Shown piece after piece: positions 48,501 through 59,900 of a stretch of 64,000 nt of DNA; the first letter of the stretch is position 1; each line of letters begins with the position of its first letter. The DNA is taken from NCBI GenBank assembly GCA_013399015.1, contig VWZX01001678.1, positions 967,505-1,031,504 on the forward strand. The letters run 5' to 3'. The position numbers and the translations under genes were made by a program. The DNA comes from Galbula dea. Taxonomy: Eukaryota; Chordata; Aves; Piciformes; Galbulidae. Under the pieces are notes generated by a model. The model saw only the letters and a list, made by a program, of their open reading frames with translations, searched no databases and was not told the origin of the DNA.

Positions 48501-49822
48501 GAGAGTTCCTGTAAGGAAGAGATTTGGATGCCTTCCATTTACAGAGTTAGGTGATCACAGGCAGAATCTCCTTTGTCTCCCAAGCTGTGTTTGAATTTTC
48601 AGAGCTGCAGCTCATTACCCAGGGACACCATTGTGCTAAAGTGGTAATAAAGAATGACCTTTTCTTAATGAAAATGACCAAACTAGCAGCAACTCAGAAG
48701 GAAACCTACTGTTCAGAATTTTAATGGCTTGTGTAGTATCAGAGAAGCCAAGGAGCTTTTGTTCTCTTCCTAATACCGGAGTGAATTCTAGGATTAAAGG
48801 GGTAACATTGGTATGGGGGTGAAGGATGGTTTTAAAGCTCGGTCTTATTTTGTACAGGGACATCTCTAAATTTGCCATGCATTACATCATAGAAGAAATA
48901 GATGAAGATACATCCATGGAAGATTTGCAGAAAATGATGATAGTAGCTCTCATCTACAGGTTATTAGTCTGCTTCTATGAGGTAACTACTCACAAACATC
49001 AATTCTATATTTCATAGTTGTCAACGGTTGAATAAATGGTTGAACAGAATTCTATCACTGTTGGCCTATAAATTCAAAACACTGTTAAGAGGATTTACTG
49101 AAGTTGAAGCTTACATTCACATGGTTTGGAGGAAACCCAAGTTTGCTAGAGACCAAAGACCAACCTGCTCTTTTGTGGAATTGAAGCCACTTTTTTCTTT
49201 TACAGATAATTTGTATTTGGGGAGCAGGTGGAGCCACTCCAGGGAAATTCCTGCTTGGGCTGCGAGTTGTGACATGTGATACATCTGTCCTTGTTGCACC
49301 CAGCCGTGTGTTAGTCATTCCATCCTCTAATGTCAGTATGACAACGTAAGTACTCATAGCTCAGTCACGTTCCTCTCAGTGGTAATGATGTGGGAAGCCT
49401 ATGATTTGGAAGGAAATACACACTTTGTGATTGGCCTTTGCAGTAACTAGGTTGCAAAAGCTATTGCTAAGCTATTGTTATTTCTGTGATGGAAGAATAA
49501 AGTAGCAATTATTCAATCATGCATATTTTTCAGGTTAGGTGGTAAAATAATCTCTGACCTCTGGAGATTGATTTTTGTGCTGTGCAAAACTGAGGCACTA
49601 AGCTTGAGTGTGAACTAACTTCTGCTTACATTAGTAAAAGTGAAAATAAGGCACTGAGTGTTTTCTTCTCATTTCAGGTCCACAATACGAGCTTTGATCA
49701 AGAATTTTTCTATTGCTTCCTTTTTCCCTGCATTCATTACACTGCTGTTTTTCCAGCACAACAGAACAGCCTATGACATTGTAGCAGGGACTATTGTGGT
49801 AAGAAGAAACGGAGTCAGATGA
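41999..49822 (+). CDS. FAM8A1: FAM8A1, RDD-domain ER membrane protein of the HRD1 ERAD complex
   Basis: Five exons (41999-42578, 46518-46638, 48858-48981, 49206-49345, 49678-49822) join in frame to 369 codons plus TGA, counting 32 Ns. FAM8A1 is an ER membrane cofactor that assembles with the HRD1 ubiquitin ligase for degradation of misfolded proteins. The N-terminal half is Ala/Pro/Gly-rich with the conserved LSAAEYARRVHQWLWDSYCG motif. The C-terminal half is an RDD domain with three hydrophobic segments (VDFFILFFIKATIVLSIM, IVALIYRLLVCFY, SIASFFPAFITLLFF) and the signature R/D/D in HRF, VDFF and AYDIVAGT. It ends RRNGVR. Human FAM8A1 is 413 residues, so this copy is shorter or the gap is undersized. 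ATG 41999 has A at -3 and G at +4. The ATG at 42008 (MAERG) is an alternative that resembles the human MAEG start. Confidence 0.95.
42379..42410. other. Assembly gap (32 N)
   Basis: Thirty-two Ns fall in a CCGCCGCCG-rich part of FAM8A1 exon 1, a typical site for sequencing drop-out. About 11 residues are hidden if the gap length is right. Confidence 0.98.
43171..43240 (+). mobile_element. CR1 LINE 3' tail fragment
   Basis: About 70 bp reading GGCAGGAGGGTTGGACTAGA then TGATCTGTTGAGGTCCCTTC and CAACTCCTAACATTCTGTG, the terminal segment of a CR1. It is strongly truncated. Confidence 0.85.
44642..45093 (+). mobile_element. CR1 LINE 3' fragment
   Basis: It begins CTACAAGAAAGACATTGAGG then GTGCTGGAACGTGTCC, continues through the ORF2 tail (GEALKEKRRLRGDL-type wording, frameshifted), and ends CCAACCTTAATGATTCTGTG. 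About 450 bp, in sense with FAM8A1, non-coding. Confidence 0.92.
46518..46638 (+). CDS. FAM8A1: FAM8A1 exon 2 (RDD domain start, TM1)
   Basis: A 121-nt exon completes Gly and encodes REFIIPSLAHRFIAEMVDFF then ILFFIKATIVLSIMHLSGI. It carries the RDD Arg and first Asp and the first membrane segment. Donor GTAAGT. Ends phase 2. Confidence 0.96.
46791..46955 (-). mobile_element. CR1 LINE 3' fragment
   Basis: It reads AATCACAGACCAGTGCGGGG, GTTGGAAGGGACCTTGGGAG and CATCTAGTCCAACCCTCCTG on the plus strand, the reverse complement of a CR1 end. Further words such as GAAGGAGACTCCACAGTCTC match the ORF2 tail. It is about 165 bp and starts about 150 bp after FAM8A1 exon 2. Confidence 0.9.
47018..47100 (+). 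mobile_element. Degraded ERV LTR 5' fragment
   Basis: The stretch GGATCTGGCTGGGATGGAGT then TAACTTTCTTCAT, followed by GTGCTGTGGTTCAGATGTGTGACC-like wording, resembles the start of the same avian LTR class that occurs in reverse at 33047-33638. Only about 80 bp is recognisable. Both ends are lost. Confidence 0.6.
47435..47731 (-). other. Unrecognised minus-strand open frame in FAM8A1 intron
   Basis: Reading down from 47731, a frame of about 98 codons runs to a TGA at 47435-47437. It includes QVETQAVRTELEALVTEFG and QKPLMVYMDDGHYVYGL. It is preceded by a convincing acceptor-like tract (TTTCTCCCTGATTTTTCCAG) and has no ATG at its head. I do not recognise the protein. It could be an exon of an antisense transcript, a retrocopy fragment, or chance. 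The amino-acid pattern looks more protein-like than other non-genic ORFs here, but this is only an impression. Confidence 0.3.
48858..48981 (+). CDS. FAM8A1: FAM8A1 exon 3 (RDD domain, TM2)
   Basis: A 124-nt exon completes Lys and encodes DISKFAMHYIIEEIDEDTSM then EDLQKMMIVALIYRLLVCFYE. The acidic IEEIDEDTSMEDL loop and second membrane segment are hallmarks of FAM8A1. Donor GTAACT. The following intron is only 224 bp. Confidence 0.97.
49206..49345 (+). CDS. FAM8A1: FAM8A1 exon 4 (RDD domain)
   Basis: A 140-nt exon encodes IICIWGAGGATPGKFLLGLR then VVTCDTSVLVAPSRVLVIPS and SNVSMTT. The GGATPGK(F/M)LLGLRVV turn is the RDD-family motif after the second helix. Acceptor TTTTACAG, donor GTAAGT. 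Ends phase 2. Confidence 0.97.
49346..49677 (+). other. FAM8A1: FAM8A1 last intron, 332 bp
   Basis: Short non-coding intron with no repeat recognised. The acceptor is TCTCATTTCAG. Confidence 0.85.
49678..49822 (+). CDS. FAM8A1: FAM8A1 exon 5 with stop codon (RDD domain, TM3)
   Basis: A 145-nt coding part encodes STIRALIKNFSIASFFPAFI then TLLFFQHNRTAYDIVAGTIV and VRRNGVR, followed by TGA at 49820-49822. The last RDD Asp is in AYDIVAGT. Confidence 0.97.
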
Positions 49823-52800
49823 TACCAAAAGCTGAGATTTCTGGACTGGTTTTGATCAACCCTTCCCACCCCCAGTGAACAAAGACCTACCCCAAAACTG
49901 AAACTGCAGTATCTATTTGCCCAAATTCAATGGGAAATGATTCAGAAGCTAAATGTTTTGCTCTGGTGGTATGAATGCCAGCAGCTACCTTCAAAGTATT
50001 GGACTTCCCATAAATGCCAAAGAAGTTTGGGAGAGACAATACCTGTCATTTCTGGAAGTATTAACCTTGGAGTGATACAAAAGACAGCAGCTGTATTAAC
50101 TGTGGAAAGGAGCTGTTCTTCTTTGTCAGTCTCTGGAAAGCAGATGCCTAGAAATACTCCACTTTCACAGAAATGTTGCTCCTACAGTTTTGGATGTTGG
50201 CAGGTAACTAGAAAATCACTGTATTCCAAGCAGTTGCCTAAGTCATGATGAACGCTGAAGGAAAGAGAACTGCAGTATTAGTTTGGCAAATCAAAACTGT
50301 TCTGTGTGCAGAAAGAGCACTTTTATCATGTCCCTTCTTATTGTTTCACAGATAGTATTCCCTCACCACTTTTAAGTATTTTATCAGAAAATCAATGTGC
50401 AAAGGTTTTTTTTGCATGATTGTCACTTTTTTCACATGTCAAAGCTAATAAGGAGGTGAAAGAAGAGCTGCTTTTTCCCTGGGAAGGGTATGTTACACTG
50501 CAGTGTTAGTGGACTGTGTGTACATAGTTTTGGAGCAGTGAACAGTACAGGTCACGCTAATGAAAGGTAACATTTCTGCTTCTGGTTGGAGTGAAAGCAC
50601 TTGTCTATTCCTTGCATATAATACCAACCCAAACCACTGAATGTGTTTCAGGAGCATGCAGAAAACATTAACTGAAATGTGTTATGGGTGTAAAACTTCA
50701 GAAGTACAAATACTGGTTATTTCCACTTCATAATTATGGCTAATTGTTTGTATATTCAGAATAACTTAAATACTGAATAAAGAATCCTAATATTTTGCAT
50801 GATTTCACAGCTTTGATAATTTGTTAATTCTCATGTTATTAGTATATTGGGAAAGGAATATAAGCAACAATGTTAATGTTTTATTAAAGTTTGAGTAAGA
50901 GTTTGGAATTCTTCCAGAGCCCAGTTCTTCTGTGTTCCTCCATCCCTTAGGCATCACTTGCCACTCATTAGCTGAAGTTCTCACCTTACCTTCAGTTTTG
51001 GACAGTGCTTTGGTTGACAGTAGAAATGTTTGAGAGCTTGGTTCTCTCTCTTCTCCATGTGAAATAACTTAATCCATAACATGTTAATATTCTGCAATAT
51101 TTTAATATGACAGATGGTGTTCTGCTGGGTATACGTTCTGGCCTTCACTTACAAAGATGTTTCTGAACCAGATCCACTGCTTAAGAGGGGTAGAATGACA
51201 TTTTCCTTATCAGTTACCTCTCCTACAAACAAAGAAGTAGCTACCTTTTTAGATAAAGACTTTTAGAGGTAGAAGATAAATATAACTTGACTAGAAAACT
51301 GATTTTAAAGTCATTGCATAAACAGGTGCTGTATCTGTATAAAACATCTCATCATTTTGAGGGTTACTGTTTAACTTATTACTAAACAAAAATACTTTAG
51401 CATCTTAAATACACCATTAGCATTAGATCAATGATACTGACATGCATCACTGAAATAAAAATCTTAAGTGAGAAATAGCAATGAACAGGCCTCAGTAAAG
51501 CACCCTTTTGTGGTTGTCAGACTGCTTAAAGTGAAGATGTTGTGCTGAAACAATTTCAGAGATAGCACTTAACAGTGCAATGCTTTGAAGGACCAGTTGA
51601 ATTAAAGACTGGAGTTAAAAGTTCAGGCATGGCAATCAGCCTGACAGAAGCTAAAGCTGCCAGAAGTAACTGAAGTCCCTTCTAGGGTGAGTGTTGCCCA
51701 TTTACAACTTTAGTATGAATACAAAAAGAACTTTAAGGCAAATAGAAACTACAATTCCAGATGAGGCCAGGAAGGGAAAAACCACACTGTTGGCTAAAAC
51801 TTTAGGGCTACCAATTCAGGTGTAAGGGAGAGTAGAAAAATACCACCCCTTCCACTGCAGCTAAAGCAAAACCTACACTTCCAGAACACAAGAGCCTGTC
51901 CCTGCACAGTACATACATAGACATTATGCTGCTCTAAGTGCTGGCTTTCAGTGTGTTTCTTATGGAAGGTGCATTGAAGATGCAGCTTTTTTGTTTGTAG
52001 GATGAGTACTTGACAGGTGCTTTAGCTAAGGACAAAGTGAAATTTGTTGCATTTTTCAGATTTGGACATCTGAAAATGCATAACTGCATCTAGTCCCTCC
52101 ACAGCTACAGTGGCAGGATGAAGAGCAGCTTACAGGTGTGGTTTTAAGATGGAAGTTGCTGAATATTTTCTCTTTACAGAAATAGTGATGGGAGGTTGGT
52201 GGTTAGTGAGGTATCTCCTCCCATAAGACTGGCACATTAGCTGCTCCAGTGCTGCGCAGCACTGGAGGAAAGGAAGAAGAGCTAGCAAGAAGCCCCAGCA
52301 GTGTCTCTGAAGACATTTAAAGCATGTACAGGTCCCTCCTCAGTTCTACCTACAGCAAGCAATCAGATCTAAACTGTAAACTGGATTCTGTGGCTTAGGA
52401 AAAGTTCAGCAGTGGTTCCCTGACCAACAAGAGCCATTCCTCTCATTTTACTGGAATAATTGCTGTTCTCTAAGGAGCTCTTCCAACTGCTGCAGAACTG
52501 GAGAGAAAAAAAATGGACTCATCTACAATGGGATGTAGTTTTTCCTTTATGATTAGAAGGGTGGTGAACGTTTATAATACTGGCTTTTTTTTTTAACAGC
52601 TCTATAAAAATTAACTGCAGCTATTGCAGCCAGCTGACACTGATGTACGGCTCTGAGCTCAAGTCTGTGCTAAAACTCTCCTTCCTAAGAGGGAACCTCT
52701 AACTGACTTCAGATTTTCTAGAATCGGTGTCACTGTCAAAAAGCAGAGGTTGGAGCAAGCATGTGTCATTGCTGGGTTTGAGTGAATCACCTCACACACA

Positions 52801-52852
52801 GCTGCAGATGCCTTCATGGAGAGTTAAAACTGCCAGGCAGTATTTCGTAGTT

Positions 52853-52858
52853 TTTATT
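52853..52858 (-). terminator. NUP153: Candidate NUP153 poly(A) signal (AATAAA on minus)
   Basis: TTTATT on the plus strand, 1.02 kb beyond the NUP153 stop on the minus strand. It would place cleavage near 52.83 kb. Another TTTATT at 53754-53759 would give a very short UTR. Confidence 0.5.
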
Positions 52859-52899
52859 GATGGCATTTATCCCATGGTTTAACATGTTAATTATACTGT

Positions 52900-52905
52900 A
52901 ATAAA
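52900..52905 (+). terminator. FAM8A1: Candidate distal FAM8A1 poly(A) signal AATAAA
   Basis: A canonical hexamer in an AT-rich stretch 3.08 kb after the stop. The proximal alternative at 50776-50781 is equally canonical, so use of the distal site is uncertain. Confidence 0.4.
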
Positions 52906-53874
52906 CATGGCTTTAATATTAAACTTTTCCTTATTATCCAAAGTCACCACAGTCCATTTCAGTAAATAGAAAAATATATACTTAATACTTTGTACAATAC
53001 TGGTTTTTGGTCCAAACAAAAATGGATCAGAAAAGCCAATAAACTTACTTTAAGAATTCCCAATTTAAAGATTTTCTAAATGGATTTAGGCAACTTTGAA
53101 TAATGGGATTTACATAAAATCTGAGACAATACTAAACAAAAAAATGGCCATAACACACAAAATTAAAATTTCAATTTCACAGATCTGTTATGCCAAAAAA
53201 GTACATAGAGAAACAAAATTGTATTTACAGATGTTTCATAATAAAATAACGAAGGCGAGACAGGTGATAAAGGGCTGTAAGAATGAAAATATAGAAACAG
53301 CATATAATTATTAAATGAAGAACTACAGATCTAACAAGTCCTTAGCATGGATCATCCTTGAATCAGTCTTCCTCTAGCAGAAAATCTTAGTGCACAATAC
53401 ACCCAAACTCAGTCACTTCACACATACACCAGCACAAACTCCGCATCGAAATCATTCGGTATCAACATTCTCTACTCTATACAGCATCTCTCGCTGATAT
53501 AATTACAATGTAGAGGCGCCAGTAAACGCAGATGAGCGCACATAGTGGTGCAGATGAAGAGGTATTGTACAAGCCATTCACTGTGCAGGCTCTACTCACG
53601 GCTACAGCCAGACCATGCCAAGTCAGTGAAAGAAAACTTGCTGGAGTCTAAAATAGTTTGCTCGAGAAGGGCCTGTTGCCAACTCTATTCCTTATCAAGA
53701 AAAAAAAACTAGCTAAAGAGGGGAGGAAAGGGCAGCAGAAGGTTTTTTGTTGTTTTATTTTTGTTTTTCCTTTAGGCAGATCTCAGTTCAGCTAACCCAG
53801 CATGAGGTACGATCCCAACAACTGAACAATGCAGGGTAGTAGCTGCTTCCAAAGTTGCTTTACCAATTGGGTGG

Positions 53875-53959
53875 TTATTTTCTACGTCTAATTGCAGTCT
53901 TTATCTTCCGACCAGAAAATGAAGGTCCGGAGGCAGAGAAAACATTTTTCCCATTAGTC
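53875..53959 (-). CDS. NUP153: NUP153 terminal coding exon
   Basis: Encodes TNGKNVFSASGPSFSGRKIK TAIRRRK then TAA (53875-53877 on the minus strand). The basic tail is identical in style to the known NUP153 C-terminus. The first base completes a Gly codon. The acceptor on the minus strand is CTTTTGATAG. Confidence 0.95.
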
Positions 53960-56900
53960 CTATCAAAAGAAATCAGCAGTTCAGAGTTTAGGACAGAGTA
54001 GCTGAAAATTCAGTAGCAGCACTGAGTAGATATTCCAGAACAATTGTTTCATAGTCTTGTCTCACTAGTTATCAGCTGGCAACAAATGGCATATGATGAA
54101 CAGGAGGAAGAGAGCTCCAGAAAGCCAAAGTAATTAAATCTCTCTTATTCAGCAGGTAAGTAGCAGCATAATGGCTAGATACAGATTTTACCTTTCAAGG
54201 ACAAGACAATTTCACATACGTCCATGTGTGAGATCTGACAGCTAGGCTCCTTTAAAGATACCATTGCTGAGTTAGCCCGTCAGGCTAATTCAAGGAAGGA
54301 TGCCCAGTTTAGTTTCAGACTCCCAGGTTCATCTGAACACCTCCTGATTTAACAGCAGTAGAGGCTGAACACTGTCCACTGATACTACCCAAAGCTCAAG
54401 CAAAATTCTGATATGGTCTCTTACCCCACTGTAAATGCTGGAGGCTGGTTGAACGAAAATCCTGAAGAGCCAGAAGGCTGTGCCGGTGCTGCTGGTGCAG
54501 GAGAATTTGCACCAAAAGTAAATACCCCTGGGTTACTTGAAAAGTTGAAATTAGAAGTACTACTTCCAAACTGGAATACAAGACCTGGGAAGATGGGGTG
54601 GGAGCAGAAGAGAATGAGAAAGTTGAAATACGAGTTCATCCTTTCCAGCAAAATCCTCATGTTCTTTCCACTATCTTGAATGCATTTTTCTTACAGGTCG
54701 CTCAAGACGACAGAGTTGGGGAGGGGGTGCTCCAGAAGTGCCACATTACTGCAGGAATGCTACATAGAAGAAATCACCCTATATTTAGAGAATCTTAAAG
54801 GGATTCTTAAAGTAACACTGCAGGCACACTGATAAGGAACTGTTTGCTAACTTCTGTACCACCACTGAGTTTATACCTGCGTGTGCTGAAGATTTTAATC
54901 AAGTCTTACTCTTACAGTATTGAATCATGTTCATTTATATTTAAGTAAACTTTCTTGTGTTCATGCAGTCAGTGTGGGGACTCCCTTCTAACACAGCACC
55001 TCACTTTAAAAAACAAAAAAAATTCCTACCATCAAAATAACTGATAAGCAGCACAGACAACCTAGGGAGATTTTTATCTTTCAACTGCTCCCAGAATAAT
55101 GACATGCTGTGCTATCTCAACTACTGCTCTGAACAAATACATTGGTCACTTTTAATGGAGGCTGTTTTGTAAAGTTTCAGAGGAGGAGAGAGGCTTTTCC
55201 TTTTAAATATTTGATATCATGATACCAAATACCTACATTCTGGCATCATGTTTTTTCGTAATTAACAGTGTAGAACAGGTCTTTCTTACACTAAGGATCA
55301 TTCTCTGCCCCTTTCCCACAGTATTTTATACTTTATTAGTAAAAAGAACTTTAAATAACCTATAAAATGGTTAAAAATTCACTCTGACCATACTCTTCCA
55401 CAACAAAGCTCTCAATCCAAATAAATTGCCCAAGCCTGTTAACAAAGCCAGGAAACTTAGAACTACTCTAACAAACCCCAAAATAATAATTTTGCAGTGC
55501 TTCTGCCATTTTGGTTTGTACACTAACCAGTCAATACTCCATGGTTTTCAACATTTTAGTAGCAGGGCTGCAACCTCCAGCTCTGCAAAATCTCATCTCA
55601 GGAAGGCTCAGCACGCAGCTGGCATAGCTATGGCACATCCTCCACACTCAGGAGTGAGACACAAATGACTTAACTCCATGCCCATTACCTTTACAGAGAG
55701 CACTTCTTGCACTTAAATGTGTGCATGAGGCAGAAGCCTTCTCTCTCCATATAATTTAAGGTGCACTTCACAAAAAATAGAATGAAATTAAAAATATAAG
55801 ATAAAGAACTTCTTGGAGTCAGTTTTGGCAAGGAAATACTGACTGCAGTGCCTCCTTGACAGATAGGTCATCAGTGCAGCCAGTGCTTGGGAATGTTGAT
55901 ATTCAACATTTTGCTTCAGAAAAGGACAGGAATGAAATTTTTATAATTGTATATATTTTGTCATTCTTATTCTTTTAATGCTGGAGACCAAAAAGGAAGA
56001 GGACAGTCAGCACTCACCAGCACTGGAAGTACCAGAGCCAAACCCTGGCTGCTGGGTCGCCTGCTGTCCAAACATGGAGGGCTGTGTGCTGCTCGTCACC
56101 GAGCCAAAGGCAGGAGGAGCAGGCTGAGTGCCAGCTGGAAACAAAGTTGTCGACAGCGATCCAAAACTTGGGGCGCTTGGCTGGTTGGATGCTTGGCCCT
56201 GGCCAAAAACTGGTGGCTGGCTGGTGCCAAATGCTGGGCCAGCAGCAGGCGCTGGAGGCACAGAGCCAAACAGAAATGAAGGGGATGACCCTCGGGGAAC
56301 AAAGAGAAATGTCAGTATACTCTGGGATTTTCCCCCCACCCCCTCCCAAGTAAGAATCTAGAAACAAAGGTTCTAAACCCCCATGTTTCTGACATCTGGG
56401 AGCTGAATACTCAATTTCCTCTTAATTGTGTGAGTATGTAACACAACTACTACATCAGCCCCAACAGGAAGGACACCTTTTCTTCTAAGTGACAGGATAT
56501 ACCACGTTTATAAGTCAGACAAAATGAAATCTCAAGACTGTCTAGACTCAGGTTACTGGGTTAACATTCATGTTCTAGAAACAGAGTCCCACAAATAGTA
56601 GGTTTTCATTTGTATTTACTAAAAGCTGATTGTATTGCACACAGAAAATACTAATTCAAATTGTGTTTTTCAAACATGCAAAGTCCAGCTCCTGATCTAT
56701 TAGCATCTGGAGAAGAGGAATTCTTCTTGTCAGCAGCTGCACCTCTCACTGACCAAATGTTTACTATGATCAACTTCCAGAGGCCTACTCAAGCCTGCAG
56801 TGATGTCCCTGTACTCAAAAACTCAGTTTAGCAGAGTAATTCTCTACACAACATCAACACACAACCAGCTCATTTGTTTAGCTGCTTCAGTGCTGCCTGG

Positions 56901-59900
56901 CCAGCAGAAAGAATGAAATGAAAATACATGACTGGAAAGTGACTCTGAATGTACAGAGCAGATGGGCTGTTTTAAACAGCACTAGGAATGCAATTTAAGC
57001 AGCCTCCTCCTGCACTGTAACTTGGAATGGCTGTTTTTCTTCCCAAGAAGATGAACAGATATATGGTAAAAGTTAATATAGGCCTTAAAAAAAACCCCAG
57101 ACCTTAGAGAAGATGTTTGAGATATGGCATTGCCCACTGAGGAAATGACACTGAAAGTTACTGATTTGTAAGCAGGTTAAACTAGTCTGCTGGTTTTTAT
57201 AATTTGGGACTGGTTTCTCTCTTGTTTCTGATTCACAGAAATGAAATCTGCAGTTTTGTGTATGACAAGGTTATGCAATCAGATCAACTCAATCAAGTCT
57301 CTTCCTCACAGGTTCAACTGTATTTCCCACACTCTGCTAGGCTGGCAGGAATACAGATGATCTGGTGGATTAAGTCTTGGAATTCTAACTGACTTCTAAC
57401 TGTAAGCACTGGACTGATGGTGGGAAGAAAGAAACAATCATTCTTCATGGTGACAGTTATACAAACTGAAACCCAGTATAGGGCTGCCCTTTGCATCAAA
57501 TGATCCTGCTGCCAGCTCTTTCCCAAACTGTATTTCCCAGACACTGCTGAATAGAACTACTCAGTATTTTTCTCTCCTTCCATGCATTTGGCCTACACAT
57601 TCTACAGCGTAAAATATTCATGAAACAGTATTTCCTTGGGGCACTATTATTTAAAACATACCTGTGGAACTTGACGTGGTTGTGGCTCCAAAGGTGAAGC
57701 CTGAAGTTGCTGCATTGGTACTGCTGGCTCCTGAACCAAAGATAAAGGAAGTAAGAGCTGTGCCGGTGCTGGAAGATGTGGTTGCTGGTTTGTTTTCTTG
57801 AGAGAAGCCAAATGACTGAGATGCTGCAGAGTCTGCAGAATTGCCAAAAACAGAGCTGCTCACAGTGTTGCTGGGTTGTCCAAACATGAAGGGAGTGGGA
57901 ACTGGCTGAGGATTTGAGGAAGAGATGGTGCTGCCAAACACACTGCTGCTGTTGGCTGAAGTGGTGGGTACGACTGTACTGGAGGAACTGGAGCTCAAGA
58001 AGCTGAAGGATGGCTTTGCTTCTCCTTGATCTGAAAGGAAGAACAGAGCATCCATTAGTCACATGCTAAACAAAGTACAGCAAACAGACTCCTGTTTCAA
58101 TCACTGTACAAGGAGCAATCCTGAATCACACCTCAACTACTACCCCAGCTGCTGCTGCTTACATATGATCCACATTTAATATGCTGCTGCTGCCATCCAT
58201 AATTAAAGGAAGGGGAAAACTGAAGAACAAGGACAGCACTGCAGTCTAAGTTTCATTGGTTCCAAACACTAAGCATTACCTGAACTAGTATTAACCAGTA
58301 CTTCTGAACTCTTCAAGCAAAAAAAAAAAAAATCTAGTTCAGATGTTCTTAGGAGAACAACATCAACACCTGTAATCATTTTATGGCTTTGCTCAGTGGA
58401 GTATTGAAAAACACAGTGACAGAGTTTCTTTTGTAGCTTGTTGGAAAATGCAGCACTGTGCCTACAGCTTTCAGTCAGGCAAAGCTCAGCATCCTCCAGC
58501 CTAACTCTTCCAAGCTTAAGTTCATTGTACTTAATGCACCTGCAAGTCCTGCTTTGAGGAGCAACAGAGAACAACCCTCCATGAAGGCCACTGTTATACA
58601 GTACTGAGTGGAGTTTTACATGCTTGGAGGGGAGCTGTCTTTTCAAGTCGGCTACTCTTCAGCTTTCCCTAAGATGCTGGGGTAATTCTCCTTTTTAAGT
58701 TGTGATCTTACTTTCCATTTCCCACTATCTTTTTTTCCCTGAAGTTATGGCCCCTTTTCATCTACACTATTTTTAAGGGACTCTGCCACTCTTCAGAATG
58801 CTTGTTAAAATGTCCTTTTTGCACAAAGTGCATCATCAAATTTCCAGGACTAAATCAAACTCCAGAACTTTACCTGGCAGGTTAAAACAAACAAACAACC
58901 AAACTAAACAAACAAAACCACAACACAAACACCCAAGAAAACCAAACCCAACCCAACTTCTATCCCACCACCAATGCCCACAATCCTCCAAAACTTGTCT
59001 GCTCAGTAGCAGTTCAACCTAAGAATACTTTGAGTAAATCCTGTATAACCCTATGTATTGCTTTTGTGCAGGGTTCCTTACTGACATAATTTTCCATATC
59101 ATTTCAGAAATTAGAGATTAATTCTACTGTCTAAAACACAGTTGCTAAAGTCATACAAATTTAACAACCAGAACTTTTCCACACAGTGATTACCACTGAG
59201 GAACTTGAATCCTCCACTGCAGACTTTCAACAAACTAAAGGAATACAAAAAACTGTGTAATATCTATGGAGTGACTTTTACACCTCTGTAGCAGTAAAGA
59301 AACAGCAGCAAACCCTGCAGCATAGCTGCAGGTACATGGGAATAAGATAGTTCCTCTCTCATCCCCTTTCACTATTAAAACCAACACTTGCATGAGGCCT
59401 CCACACTGCACCATACCACAGCTTTTACCACCAGCCATATTGCTACCATTGAGACAATACAAATTCTGTGTTCAGCCAAGCAGTGACCAAAGTGCCTTAA
59501 GGTATGGCAACTTTTTTTTCTCTAAATCTACTGTTAAAACTCCCTGAAATCTAAAAAGGACTTGCTACATACTGTCTACACACCAACAAACCCAGGCTGC
59601 AGGTAGTAATATATGCATGAACATATCAAATCCCATAGATTTTGCCCAGTATGGCTTCAGAGGTATTATTTGATGGACATCAGCAGAGATGTCAAGACAA
59701 ACCACGTCCTGTTTACCTGAAGTACTGGCTTGTGCTCCAAATGTAAAGGATGGCTTTGCCTGCTCACTTTCCTTATCCGAGGGTTTCACAAAACTAAAAC
59801 TGAATACAGGTTTTGCTGTGCTCTCCTCTTTGGTGTTCTCAGCCATCCCAGCTGAAAAGCCAGGCTGTGCCTTTAACTCTTCACTGTCAGCTTTCTTTCC

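Larger units (their letters stand above)
46639..48857 (+). other. FAM8A1: FAM8A1 intron 2, about 2.2 kb
   Basis: It contains a minus-strand CR1 tail (46791-46955), a degraded LTR piece (47018-47100) and an unexplained minus-strand open frame (47435-47731). Otherwise nothing is recognised. The acceptor is TTTTGTACAG. Confidence 0.8.
49823..52925 (+). other. FAM8A1: FAM8A1 3' UTR (extent inferred)
   Basis: Non-coding sequence after the stop, free of recognised transposons. AATAAA hexamers occur at 50776-50781, 51454-51459 and 52900-52905, and ATTAAA at 50883-50888 and 51601-51606, so several lengths are possible. A Pumilio-type TGTACATA lies at 50519-50526 and a 24-bp perfect palindrome at 52244-52267. 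The longest form would face the NUP153 3' end. Confidence 0.5.
52835..53874 (-). other. NUP153: NUP153 3' UTR (extent inferred)
   Basis: AT-rich, non-coding and free of recognised transposons. On the minus strand it contains TGTAAATA (53222-53229), a Pumilio-type element. The end is inferred from the poly(A) hexamer. The opposite-strand ORF at 53096-53314 reflects base composition only. Confidence 0.55.

Noticed and set aside
49937..50248. 103-codon ORF in the same frame as FAM8A1, after its stop
   Set aside because: A second in-frame stop (TGG TTT TGA) separates it from FAM8A1, and the peptide has no resemblance to the RDD family. Treated as 3' UTR.
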